A stretch of 64,000 bases of DNA from UBA1422 sp963676385. Lineage in GTDB: Bacteria; Bacillota; Clostridia; Peptostreptococcales; Anaerovoracaceae. The notes under the pieces were generated by a model. The model saw only the letters and a list, made by a program, of their open reading frames with translations. It was not told the origin of the DNA and made no database searches. Position 1 is the stretch's first letter, and the number at the start of each line of letters is the position of its first letter. Positions 1-8,397 of this stretch are shown here, piece after piece. Position numbers and translations under genes: made by a program. Where the stretch lies: NCBI GenBank assembly GCA_963676385.2, contig CAXXMM010000014.1:310001-374000 (forward strand). The letters are read 5' to 3'.

Positions 1-830
1 GGGCCAAAACAATGGAGGACTTAATCAATATACCGGAAGAAAAAATGATTTCAATTTACACTACCCCGGATAAAGATGGATATACGTTATGCGACCTATA
101 TGGGATGCCCATGAGAGGCGATGGCAGTATCATTCCGGAAGATCCCTATAAAGAGCTGCTCAATGGCGCCAGCAAGGACGTTGATGTTTTAATTGGCACA
201 AACGCAGACGAATGGAATTACTGGATTGGAGAGATGATCAACAAACCCATTCCGGAACTTACCCCAGAAGAATTGGCATATGCCAAAGATTTAAACTTAA
301 ACGACACTACATATGGTCAAATTGGCTCACATTATGCGAAAGCAATGGAATTTGAACCAAAAGCAGTCAAAAAGTGCTTGGCGTTGTTTGGCGAGAAGAT
401 GACATTTGATAAGAAAAGAACCGAAATTGCCAATGAACTGGGATTCAGATTGCCTGCAATCACAACAGCCTACAATCATGCTTCTGCAGGTGGCAAGACA
501 TATATGTATTACTTTGGCAAAGAGGCGACGAATTATGATTTCTTTGGCGCTTGTCATGCATCGGAGCTTGCATACGTTTTTCATAATCCGTCTGAAACAG
601 ACTTTTGCGGCGAGATTGATCTCAAACTGGCCGACAATATCTGCGCTGCCTGGGTAAATTTTGCCAAAACCGGAGATCCCAGCACAGATAGCGTGGAATG
701 GCTGCCATATAATGCGTCCGACCGCAATACGATGATGATTGGCAACGATAGCACAATGACAATGATGAAAGATCCGAAGGGTGCACAACGCCAAATCCTT
801 GAGCCACTTGTTTCATATTATTATCCATGA
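1..830 (+). CDS. Carboxylesterase type B, C-terminal part (5' end outside window)
   Basis: The reading frame is open from the first base of the window, so this is the 3' portion (about 275 residues) of a longer alpha/beta-hydrolase; family members are usually about 500 residues. It should hydrolyse carboxylic ester bonds (para-nitrobenzyl-esterase/cholinesterase-like family). Two of the three catalytic elements are visible: the GTNADEW segment, which carries the acidic residue, and the CHASELAYVF segment, which carries the catalytic His. The nucleophile serine region lies upstream of the window. The tail has the usual FAKTGDPS and WLPY family motifs. The internal ATG at 12 is not the true start. 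A terminator follows at 921-947. Substrate and physiological role cannot be told from this piece. Confidence 0.85.
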   Translation, partial: AKTMEDLINIPEEKMISIYTTPDKDGYTLCDLYGMPMRGDGSIIPEDPYKELLNGASKDVDVLIGTNADEWNYWIGEMINKPIPELTPEELAYAKDLNLNDTTYGQIGSHYAKAMEFEPKAVKKCLALFGEKMTFDKKRTEIANELGFRLPAITTAYNHASAGGKTYMYYFGKEATNYDFFGACHASELAYVFHNPSETDFCGEIDLKLADNICAAWVNFAKTGDPSTDSVEWLPYNASDRNTMMIGNDSTMTMMKDPKGAQRQILEPLVSYYYP

Positions 831-920
831 TTTATGTGGCCAATGATTAGATTATTTTAAGATTAGACAGACGATAATAGTACGGTTGATATTGAAAGTT
901 GCATATTATCGACAGATCGA

Positions 921-947
921 AAGTCCGCCTTAATTGGGTGGGCTTTT
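921..947 (+). terminator. Rho-independent terminator after the esterase
   Basis: A 9-bp stem (921-929 with 937-945, two G-U pairs) is followed by a short T run. It lies about 90 bases past the esterase stop and has no other gene to serve. An extra 8-bp inverted repeat sits just upstream (872-879 with 904-911). Confidence 0.6.
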
Positions 948-1022
948 GCGTTACAATAAAACAGGTCCAAACACCTAAATCTCCTATTTTACTTTACGGT
1001 TCATCGTCGCCACGTCCGGTGT

Positions 1023-1440
1023 TCATAACAAAAAATTGAAAACCACTGGGCGTAATAACTTTTCCATGATGGCGGTGAAAAAACCGGCCATAGCCAAAAC
1101 AACAAAGTTATAAAACAAATCAGGATTGACTCCTCCGATAATAGTTGCCGCGTTACCAAAGAGCCCACCAATTAGAGAACCGAGGACAAGAAGGGGAAAA
1201 AAGATTCCACCACAAAAAGAGACCCTGCAAAAGCAACAATAATTCCCAGAACTGCAATTTGCCGATAGTCACTAAGGGGAATAGCATTATTTAAGTAAAA
1301 CTAAAAATCGGTCCCATTCCAAAATAAATTTTGGAATGAAATCTGCTGTAACTGCTGAAGTGATAGTGGCCAACAAAATAGTGGGAGAAACGATAGGAAA
1401 AGGAACTTGCCACATAGAATGTTTTGCAGTATAATTCTTT
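1023..1440 (-). pseudogene. Decayed ClC-family chloride channel/transporter remnant
   Basis: No intact ORF is present, but translating the minus strand in pieces gives ClC-like protein. One piece reads TSAVTADFIPKF and, after a shift, FGMGPIFSF, which fits the middle of ClC proteins. A second piece, in another frame, reads GGIFFPLLVLGSLIGG, containing the GxFxP selectivity-filter motif, then VVLAMAGFFTAIMEKLLRPV, like the ClC segment after it. In-frame stops occur near 1289 and 1025. A base appears lost in the T run at about 1213-1218. The sequence expected between the two pieces is missing, so an internal deletion is likely. It fills most of the 657-base gap between the esterase and the polymer operon; I see nothing else there. 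Family identity rests on motif recognition by eye. Confidence 0.6.
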
Positions 1441-1487
1441 AAACTTATGCAGTGATTTTTGCAGTTCTTGTTTGCCGGGAGAAATAG

Positions 1488-2864
1488 ATGTTGGAAACCA
1501 AAAATAATAAATTTCTGATTACAGTAGTTGTCCCCATATATAATACTGAAAAGTATCTAAAAACTTGTTTGGATTCCATTGTTTTTCAAAGTTTGGGATT
1601 CAAAAAGAATATTCAAATAATTTTAATTGATGATGGAAGTACAGATCAAAGTCAACAAATCTGTTTGGCGTACCAAAAAAAATATCCAAAGAACATCTTA
1701 TATAAATATAAAGAAAACGGTGGAGTTTCCAGCGCATGTAATATGGCGTTTGATTTGATACAAGGAAAATACACTAATTTTTTCAGTTCAGACGACATAT
1801 GGGATTTGGATGCCCTTGAATTAGGGTGTAAATTTTTTGATGTGAACTATGATTTTATTGATATGGTTGCGTGCCGATTTCGATATTTTGAAGGGAAAGA
1901 GGGGTTTTCTCATCCTTTGGATTGGAAGTATTCAGGAGATTATATTGTCGATTTAACTAAGGAGTACGACAAAATCATACTCAGCGGTGGAAACTGCATT
2001 TTCAAAACTGAAACTTTGGCAAATTACCGGTTTGATGAGAGACTTCGCACCTATGAGGATGCCTGTCTTATTGGGAATATACTAATTAATAACCCCAGAT
2101 ATGGGGTTTTGAAATCTGCTATCTACAACTACCGGAAACGGCAGGATCAAAGCTCACTGATTAGTACTGACAAAGGTGAAAAATCACGGTTTTTGGACAT
2201 GCCAAGATTTTTTCTGGAGCAATATTTACACAACGGGAGGGAAAAGTATGGAACGATTCCCAATTTTGTTCAATATTCTGTGATGTATGTATTGCAATGG
2301 CACCTAAAGGGCAGGGGCATTGAAATTCTTACTGCGGAAGAGAGAAATGTATATTCCCAACTTGTCATTCGCCTGATTCAACAAATTGATGATCTCATTA
2401 TTTACAAGCAAAAAAACATTAATCTAGTGATGAAACACTTTGTCTATAGGATGAAATACGGAAAAAATATCTGTGATGAATCTTTCTTCAATAAGGGGAT
2501 GCTATACTACAAAAATACCAGAGTCGTAAACTTCAGATCGAAAGGAAGATTGCTGTTGCATGGCATAAAAGCTGGAGCAGATGGAGTGCATATTCAAGGA
2601 GTGTGTGACTTGTTCTTTTTGGGAAGCCATTACAGAATTGGGGTATGGGTAGATAGTCAAATATTTTTGCCTTTTGAGGATATGGACGCTGGGGAATATT
2701 TTCAGCCGACGTTTACTGGTGATGTGCTTTTAGATAAGAGAAAAATCTCTTTGGACATTCCGCCAACCATCCGAGGGAAATGGTTATTTGCTGTGATGGA
2801 CCAAAATGGCAATGTGATTGAATTAATTCCCGAATATGATATTTTAGAGGAATGCTACGTTTGA
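1488..2864 (+). CDS. Family 2 glycosyltransferase of the surface-polymer locus
   Basis: A 458-residue protein starting at an ATG preceded by a GGGAG ribosome site. Residues about 8-220 form a GT-A family 2 domain: VVVPIYNTEKYL at the nucleotide-binding start, IDDGSTDQS, and SSDDIWD, which supplies the metal-binding DXD-like acids. The C-terminal half (about 330-458) is a separate region of unknown fold. As the first gene of a locus of CDP-alditol transferases it probably adds a sugar from a nucleotide-sugar donor to a teichoic-acid-like chain or its linkage unit, in the cytoplasm. Donor and acceptor cannot be predicted from sequence. There is no obvious strong promoter immediately upstream. 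Confidence 0.85.
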   Translation: MLETKNNKFLITVVVPIYNTEKYLKTCLDSIVFQSLGFKKNIQIILIDDGSTDQSQQICLAYQKKYPKNILYKYKENGGVSSACNMAFDLIQGKYTNFFSSDDIWDLDALELGCKFFDVNYDFIDMVACRFRYFEGKEGFSHPLDWKYSGDYIVDLTKEYDKIILSGGNCIFKTETLANYRFDERLRTYEDACLIGNILINNPRYGVLKSAIYNYRKRQDQSSLISTDKGEKSRFLDMPRFFLEQYLHNGREKYGTIPNFVQYSVMYVLQWHLKGRGIEILTAEERNVYSQLVIRLIQQIDDLIIYKQKNINLVMKHFVYRMKYGKNICDESFFNKGMLYYKNTRVVNFRSKGRLLLHGIKAGADGVHIQGVCDLFFLGSHYRIGVWVDSQIFLPFEDMDAGEYFQPTFTGDVLLDKRKISLDIPPTIRGKWLFAVMDQNGNVIELIPEYDILEECYV

Positions 2865-2889
2865 TGAGAGAATTTAATCAGGAATTAAA

Positions 2890-3147
2890 TTGAAATATAA
2901 GGAATTGGTTTCTGCCGCAATCAAAAAAGCATACTATTTTCTAACTGTGTTTTGTGGTATAATTCTTTTGAACGTTGGCGGATCGACGTTTTTTTACTGT
3001 GTCATAGGGACGTTGTATTTTCAGGTTTTTTACAGGGTTATATGGGAAGATATTAACAAAAGAAGCATATGGCTTCCAGAGGCTGAAATTGCTGTCAAAA
3101 TGAATATTTGCAAGTTTGAGAAACAATTTTGTTGTTATTACAAATAG
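2890..3147 (+). CDS. Small hypothetical membrane protein (TTG start, uncertain)
   Basis: An 85-codon ORF with a TTG start and an AGGA a few bases upstream, sitting between the glycosyltransferase and the first CDP-alditol transferase. Residues about 17-48 form one or two hydrophobic segments, and the tail is charged. I recognise no family. It may be a real small membrane protein of the locus, or a chance ORF or gene remnant. Its 3' end (3147) stops before the ATG of the next gene at 3171. Confidence is low because there is no conserved motif. Confidence 0.3.
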   Translation: MKYKELVSAAIKKAYYFLTVFCGIILLNVGGSTFFYCVIGTLYFQVFYRVIWEDINKRSIWLPEAEIAVKMNICKFEKQFCCYYK

Positions 3148-3170
3148 TGGATTTGAGAACCAAGGAATTT

Positions 3171-4310
3171 ATGGAAAAACTAAAAGTAATTATTATTGAT
3201 TTTGGTAAAATATTATTAAGCATAATATATTTTTTCCATAAAAAAGCTGCAACTGAAGAGAAAGTCGCTTTCATCAGTAGGCAGTCTGATGTACCATCGG
3301 AAGATATTTTGATGGTGGTTTCCCAACTGGAGAAAAGACATCATATAAAATCAGTACTTTTAACCAAAACACTAAAGCCGGGAATTTTCAATAGTATTTC
3401 CTACTTGTTTCATATGATAGGGCCTCAAATGCGTGCTTTGGCGACTTCGAAAATTGTTGTGTTGGACGGGTATTGTATTAGTGTAAGTATCTTGAAACAT
3501 AAACCGGGGTTAGTTGTGATTCAAATGTGGCACGCAATGGGCGCTATGAAAAAATTTGGCGGAAGCATTTTAGGGAAAGAAGAAGGGTACTCTAAAGCCT
3601 TTGCCAAAGCTATGAACGTCCATAAAAACTACGATTATATTTTTGTGAGTAGTGAAATTTGCAAAGAACATCTTGAAGGAGCTTATCTTACGCAAAAAGA
3701 TAAAATGATTGTAATGCCACTGCCTAGAGTTGATAAAATAAAGAGACTAACTGAAGATAGTGAAGAACGGACTAAAATGCGGAATCGCATTTTTGAGGAA
3801 TATCCCCAACTAAGCCAGAAAAAGAATATCCTGTATTCTCCAACATTCGTGAAAATTCAAAACGGTGCCATTGACTACATTGCGGAAATCATTGCACAGA
3901 CGGATTATTCTAAATATAATTTAATTATTGTACCTCATCCATTGTCAAGGATGGCGATAAAGAGTGAGAAGGCAATCATTACGAAAAAATTTCCGTCTTT
4001 AGAAATGCTGGCTGTGGCAGATTATGTGATATCAGATTATTCAGCGTTCATATTTGAATCGGCAGTTGCGGGAAAGCCTATTTTTATTTATAGACCCAAC
4101 GTGAACCAATATGATGACGCCAGAGGATTTTACATTGATGTCAAAGAAGAAGATTTTTGTGTCGTATCTGAAAATAGCAGGGAAGTAATGTCAGCCATAG
4201 AAAATGGACAATACGATTTAAAAAAAATTCAACAGTTTGCTTCAAAATATATTGAAATTAACGGAAATTGCGCGGAAAATATTGCGGATTTCATTTCTCG
4301 AAAAATGTAA
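3171..4310 (+). CDS. CDP-alditol phosphotransferase, TagB/TagF family
   Basis: The frame extends upstream to a TTG at 3129, but the ATG at 3171 has a well-placed AAGGA site and gives a normal N-terminus, so I choose it (379 residues). The family transfers glycerol- or ribitol-phosphate from the CDP form onto a wall teichoic acid or capsule chain at the inner membrane face. Signature elements are QMWHAMGAMKKFG, carrying the first catalytic His; VPHPL, carrying the second; and VISDYSAFIFES, the phosphate-binding motif of the CDP-alditol pocket. The N-terminal ~25 residues are hydrophobic and may bind membrane. It is one of three such transferases in the operon. Whether it is a primase or polymerase, and which polyol it uses, is not decided by sequence. 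Confidence 0.85.
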   Translation: MEKLKVIIIDFGKILLSIIYFFHKKAATEEKVAFISRQSDVPSEDILMVVSQLEKRHHIKSVLLTKTLKPGIFNSISYLFHMIGPQMRALATSKIVVLDGYCISVSILKHKPGLVVIQMWHAMGAMKKFGGSILGKEEGYSKAFAKAMNVHKNYDYIFVSSEICKEHLEGAYLTQKDKMIVMPLPRVDKIKRLTEDSEERTKMRNRIFEEYPQLSQKKNILYSPTFVKIQNGAIDYIAEIIAQTDYSKYNLIIVPHPLSRMAIKSEKAIITKKFPSLEMLAVADYVISDYSAFIFESAVAGKPIFIYRPNVNQYDDARGFYIDVKEEDFCVVSENSREVMSAIENGQYDLKKIQQFASKYIEINGNCAENIADFISRKM

Positions 4311-4326
4311 AAGGAGATAGAAACAA

Positions 4327-5040
4327 ATGGTGCACGGAGTAATCCTGGCAGGAGGGATTGGCAAAAGAGTGGGGGCTGATATTCCCAAGCAGTACATAGA
4401 AATCTGTAATGTGCCAATCATAATATATACAATCAAATCAATGTTGAAAGTTGAAGAAATCGATAAAATATATATTGCAGTAAGTAAAGATTATATGGCA
4501 TATGTTACAGAACTTCTTGCTAAATATCTCAGTAGAGAAGAACTAAAAAAGTGCAATATTGTCAACGGTGGGAAAGAAAGAATAGATACTTTGCTGAATG
4601 CTACAAATTTTATTGTTTCCAACAATACCATTGCGCCTGACGATGTAGTTATCTTTCACGATGCGGTAAGACCTTTTGTTACTCCAAAGATTCTTAGGGA
4701 TAGCATTGTATATTCCCGTAAATATAATGCGACTGTGGCTGGTATCCCAGCTTCAGACACAATGCTGGTGTCTCATTGCGGAGACGTGGTGGATGCAATC
4801 CCGGATCGGGCAACAATTTTTCATGGTCAGGCTCCGGATTCTTTTCGGCTGCAGCATTTTTTAAAACTTGTTGACCTTTTGACGGATGAACAAAAAATGA
4901 ATATGACCGGAACGTCTCAGGTATGTACTTTTAATAATGAACCCATTCATTTAATTCCAGGAGATGGAATGAATTTTAAAATAACAACTATTGAAGACTT
5001 GGAACGAGCTGAGTCGATAGCGAGAAACAGGAAGGATTGA
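4327..5040 (+). CDS. IspD/TarI-type cytidylyltransferase (CDP-alditol synthesis)
   Basis: A 237-residue nucleotidyltransferase that condenses CTP with a polyol phosphate. The CTP-binding glycine-rich loop LAGGIGKR is at residues 7-14 with PKQY just after it, and HDAVRPF is at residues 111-117. The family covers both IspD (methylerythritol phosphate pathway) and TarI (ribitol-5-phosphate). I favour a TarI-like role because it lies between TagB/TagF-type transferases and a TarJ-like reductase, only 3 bases before the latter. A strict IspD role, perhaps in addition, cannot be excluded. A good AAAGGAG site precedes the ATG. Confidence 0.8.
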   Translation: MVHGVILAGGIGKRVGADIPKQYIEICNVPIIIYTIKSMLKVEEIDKIYIAVSKDYMAYVTELLAKYLSREELKKCNIVNGGKERIDTLLNATNFIVSNNTIAPDDVVIFHDAVRPFVTPKILRDSIVYSRKYNATVAGIPASDTMLVSHCGDVVDAIPDRATIFHGQAPDSFRLQHFLKLVDLLTDEQKMNMTGTSQVCTFNNEPIHLIPGDGMNFKITTIEDLERAESIARNRKD

Positions 5041-5043
5041 TTC

Positions 5044-6075
5044 ATGAAGGCCCTCAATTTACATAATATTGCGGAACTGGTTTACGAAGATGTGGCGGCT
5101 CCAATTTTAGGCGAAAATGAAGTGCTCCTAAAAATTAGGGCATGTGGCATTTGCTCCAGTGATGTGGATAGAGTTTTTACAACCGGTACCTACCACTTCC
5201 CCACAATCCCCGGCCATGAATTCTCAGGGGAGATTGTTGACGTTGCACCTGGTGTAGATACTTCTCTCATTGGTCGAAGAGCAACAGTGTTTCCCCTACT
5301 GCCGTGCAATCGTTGTGAGGCTTGTCAAGAAAAGGTGTATGCTTTATGTTCAAATTATAAATACTTTGGGTCAAGGAATGATGGGGCCTTTGCAGAATAT
5401 CTGGCAGTACCCACATGGAATTTAGTTTTGTTTAAAGATAATGTTCCTTTTGAAGTTGCCGCCCTAGCTGAACCGGCAGCGGTTGCTCACCATGCAGTGG
5501 ATATTGGCAATGTCAAAAGAGGAGACAAGGTTGCGATTATTGGAACCGGAACTATCGGCATTTTGATTGGTGCTTTTGCGAAACTGAAGGGGGCAGAAGT
5601 TTATGTCTGCGGACGAAGAAAAGAAAGTCTGGATTTTGTCTCAGAATTTGGATTTCATACCATAGAAGTTAGCCAGCTAAAAAACACAGTGGAGGCTGTA
5701 ACGGATGGCATGCGAATGGATGTTACCTTTGAGGCTGTGGGCTCTAATGCTTCCCTTGAAGATGCCATCATGAGCACCAAAATTGGTGGAGTCGTTGTGA
5801 TGACGGGAAACCCAAAAGGAGATATGACCATGGCAAGAGATGCCTATTGGAAAATTCTAAGGTGGCAGTTGACGTTGAAAGGAACTTGGAATTCAAATTT
5901 CAATGAAGAAAAAAATGACTGGAAGACTGTGCTTGGGCTCATGGAAGAAGAACGGTTTCCTTTTCAAAAATTAATTTCAAAAACATATAAATTAGAGGAA
6001 CACAAACAAGCTTTTGATTATCTACGCGATCATACAACATCAAAAGCGAAGATTATGTTTACCATGGGAAAATAA
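5044..6075 (+). CDS. TarJ-like zinc alcohol dehydrogenase (pentulose-5-phosphate reductase)
   Basis: A 343-residue medium-chain dehydrogenase/reductase. Catalytic zinc ligands are visible as C37 in GICSSD and H58-E59 in GHE; structural zinc ligands are C88, C91, C94 and C102. The Rossmann motif GTGTIGILIG lies near residue 170. In wall teichoic acid loci this family (TarJ) reduces D-ribulose 5-phosphate to ribitol 5-phosphate with NADPH, feeding TarI. The two genes are adjacent here in TarI-TarJ order. Because a ribulose-phosphate epimerase homologue follows, reduction of xylulose 5-phosphate to another pentitol phosphate is a possible alternative. Confidence 0.8.
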   Translation: MKALNLHNIAELVYEDVAAPILGENEVLLKIRACGICSSDVDRVFTTGTYHFPTIPGHEFSGEIVDVAPGVDTSLIGRRATVFPLLPCNRCEACQEKVYALCSNYKYFGSRNDGAFAEYLAVPTWNLVLFKDNVPFEVAALAEPAAVAHHAVDIGNVKRGDKVAIIGTGTIGILIGAFAKLKGAEVYVCGRRKESLDFVSEFGFHTIEVSQLKNTVEAVTDGMRMDVTFEAVGSNASLEDAIMSTKIGGVVVMTGNPKGDMTMARDAYWKILRWQLTLKGTWNSNFNEEKNDWKTVLGLMEEERFPFQKLISKTYKLEEHKQAFDYLRDHTTSKAKIMFTMGK

Positions 6076-6087
6076 CGGAGGACTAAC

Positions 6088-6768
6088 ATGAAGAAAGGTG
6101 AAATTTCTGCATCAATGATGTGTGCAGGATTGGATAAAATATTTTACTATTTGGCAGAGTTTAAAGAAGCTGAGTTGGAATTTCTTCACATTGATATTAT
6201 GGATGGGAGCTTTGTGCCAAACCTTGCCTTAGGCACAGACTATGTTAGAAGTCTTAGAAGAATTACAGACATTCCCTTTGATTATCATTTTTTGGTTAAT
6301 GACCCATTGGAAACAATGTCATGGTTCGATATTCGGGAAGAAGATCAGGCCGCATTTCACTATGAGGGGAACGATCAAATTGAAGCGTGTTTGAATTACC
6401 TGGAAAGATTAGGTGCCAATTCATATATTGCAATAAACCCTGAAACAGATTTTCGAGTGGTGGACCCATATCTAGATAACTTGCATGGGGTGTTGGTGAT
6501 GACAATTACGCCTGGATTTTCCGGAAGAAAGTTGATCCCTGAAACCATTGGAAAGGTGAAAGAATTGAAAGAACATCTTATATCTTTGGGTCGCGACGAC
6601 ATTAAAATTGAGGTGGATGGGAATATCTCAATTGAAAATGCCCAAAAATTGTATGAAGCAGGAGCCGATGTGTTTGTGGCAGGATCATCCAGCCTTTTTA
6701 AAAAAGGAGAAGAATCAACAAAAGAAATAATTGATGCGAAACGTAAAGTGATAGGTTGGAAAAAATGA
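6088..6768 (+). CDS. Ribulose-phosphate 3-epimerase family protein, divergent
   Basis: A 226-residue TIM barrel interconverting D-ribulose 5-phosphate and D-xylulose 5-phosphate, or a close variant. Metal and catalytic residues are present: H34 and D36 in HIDIMDG, H67 in DYHFLV, and D177 in EVDGNI. Departures from typical Rpe are DYHFLV instead of the usual DVHLM-type motif and DGN instead of DGG. The gene has a GGAGG site 12 bases after tarJ and overlaps the next transferase by 4 bases, so it belongs to the polymer operon rather than to central pentose metabolism. It probably supplies or selects the pentulose phosphate that becomes the CDP-alditol. Confidence 0.8.
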   Translation: MKKGEISASMMCAGLDKIFYYLAEFKEAELEFLHIDIMDGSFVPNLALGTDYVRSLRRITDIPFDYHFLVNDPLETMSWFDIREEDQAAFHYEGNDQIEACLNYLERLGANSYIAINPETDFRVVDPYLDNLHGVLVMTITPGFSGRKLIPETIGKVKELKEHLISLGRDDIKIEVDGNISIENAQKLYEAGADVFVAGSSSLFKKGEESTKEIIDAKRKVIGWKK

Positions 6769-8393
6769 ACGAAGTCGTATTAACAAATATAAGATTTGAT
6801 AGATCCATTCTCAAATTTGAGTGTGAACTGGGGGAAGTGCTCCTTGAAGAGATAGAAGAATTTTACTTAATTGAGCAAAAAACCAACATTAAGGTAAAAG
6901 CAAGAATTGATACAGTTGAAGGAACCATAGTTCGGTTGTACATCCCAACTTTGGCTGCCATTGATGAATATCCCATGACTTCCGGCAAATGGTTTTTATA
7001 TGTGCGATACAAGGATGGCGGCAAAAAAGCCTTGGTGGTCAGTGATACTGTCTATAAAAAAGTTAATTTGGAACAGAACTATGCTGATGGGGTAGATGCA
7101 ATATTTGATAAAAACAGTTCCAATTATTTTCATGGAACCTCCAAAATTATGATGCCTCAGCGAGCATACTACCTTTTGGTTGATTATCAAGTCGCAATTT
7201 CCAAAACAAATCTATTGAGCATTATAAAAAAACAGATAAGAATTTTTTATTCTTATTTAAGAAATAGGGCTTTTTCCGTGCTTTTTATCATATTAAATAA
7301 GTTGATTCGAAAAAATGGGAAACGCGTTTTGTTTACCTCTTCTTCAAGGAGCGAAATCGGTGGTAACGAATTATTCATCTATAACAAAATGATTGAAAGA
7401 GGGATGGATAAACAATACGATATTGCTTTTGATTATAAGGCCAGCATTAAGGACTATAGGGGATTCAGACAAAAATTTCACTTTGTGAAACACCTTGCAA
7501 TTTCGGATTATATCTTTATGGATGATTATCAACCGGAAATCTACTTAAATGAATATGATAAGGACGTAAAAGTAATTCAGCTATGGCATGCTTGTGGTGC
7601 ATTTAAAACTTTGGGATTTGAACGACTTGACAAAAAAGGGGCACCGAAGTTTAATACCAAGGTGCACAAATGTTACACCCATGTACCTGTGAGTTCTCAA
7701 CATTCGGTTCGGCATCATGCAGAGGCTTTTGCAATCGATGAAAGTAAATTTTATCCGATTGGGGTAGCAAGAACTGATATTTTCTTTGATGAAGAATATA
7801 AAAGACACACAACCAAAAGTATATTGGAAGAATACCCACAATTGGAAACTGCCCAAAAAGTGATACTGTTTGCCCCTACGTTCCGGGGAGAAAATGCAAA
7901 AAATGCTTATTTCCCCATGCAAATGATAGATTACCCAAAGATGGGAGAATGTCTCAAAGAAATAAATGGGATTATGATTATTAAAATGCATCCGTTTGTA
8001 ACAGAGCAACTTTCAATCCCAGCGGAGTATCAAGATTATTTTATTGATGCTTCCCAATATAGAGAAATCAATGATTTGCTTTTTGTAACGGATTTGTTGA
8101 TAACTGATTATTCGTCGGTGATTTATGAAATGTCTCTTTTGAGAAAGCCAATGATTTTTTATTCTTTTGATGTTGAAACTTACGAAAAAGAGAGAGGTTT
8201 TTATGAACCATACAAAGAAATTGTCCCTGGTAAAATAGTTTTTACTATTGATGAACTAATAGAGGAAATAAAAAAAGATGAGTATGATTATCCGTTGTTG
8301 GATCGGTTTATCAAGAAAAATTTCAAGTATACCGATGGAAAATCTACGGATAGAGTTGTAGATTTGGTGTTCAACGATATGTTGCCGGAATGA
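6765..8393 (+). CDS. CDP-alditol phosphotransferase, TagF family, with N-terminal extra domain
   Basis: The start is taken as the ATG at 6765, inside an ATGA overlap with the epimerase stop; a TTG 9 bases upstream is less likely. The 542-residue protein has an N-terminal beta-rich region (about 1-110) of unknown role, a basic amphipathic stretch near residues 140-180, and then the transferase. Motifs are QLWHACGAFKTLG with the catalytic His, LFAPTFRG, KMHPF with the second His, and LITDYSSVIYEMS for the CDP-alditol phosphates. It should polymerise or extend a poly(alditol phosphate) chain at the cytoplasmic membrane face. The overlap suggests translational coupling. It is the longest of the three homologues and the best candidate for the polymerase. 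Confidence 0.85.
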   Translation: MNEVVLTNIRFDRSILKFECELGEVLLEEIEEFYLIEQKTNIKVKARIDTVEGTIVRLYIPTLAAIDEYPMTSGKWFLYVRYKDGGKKALVVSDTVYKKVNLEQNYADGVDAIFDKNSSNYFHGTSKIMMPQRAYYLLVDYQVAISKTNLLSIIKKQIRIFYSYLRNRAFSVLFIILNKLIRKNGKRVLFTSSSRSEIGGNELFIYNKMIERGMDKQYDIAFDYKASIKDYRGFRQKFHFVKHLAISDYIFMDDYQPEIYLNEYDKDVKVIQLWHACGAFKTLGFERLDKKGAPKFNTKVHKCYTHVPVSSQHSVRHHAEAFAIDESKFYPIGVARTDIFFDEEYKRHTTKSILEEYPQLETAQKVILFAPTFRGENAKNAYFPMQMIDYPKMGECLKEINGIMIIKMHPFVTEQLSIPAEYQDYFIDASQYREINDLLFVTDLLITDYSSVIYEMSLLRKPMIFYSFDVETYEKERGFYEPYKEIVPGKIVFTIDELIEEIKKDEYDYPLLDRFIKKNFKYTDGKSTDRVVDLVFNDMLPE

Positions 8394-8397
8394 TGAT

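Noticed and set aside
7581..8009. 142-codon minus-strand ORF within the TagF gene
   Set aside because: It is antisense to conserved transferase motifs and has no ribosome site or recognisable domain.
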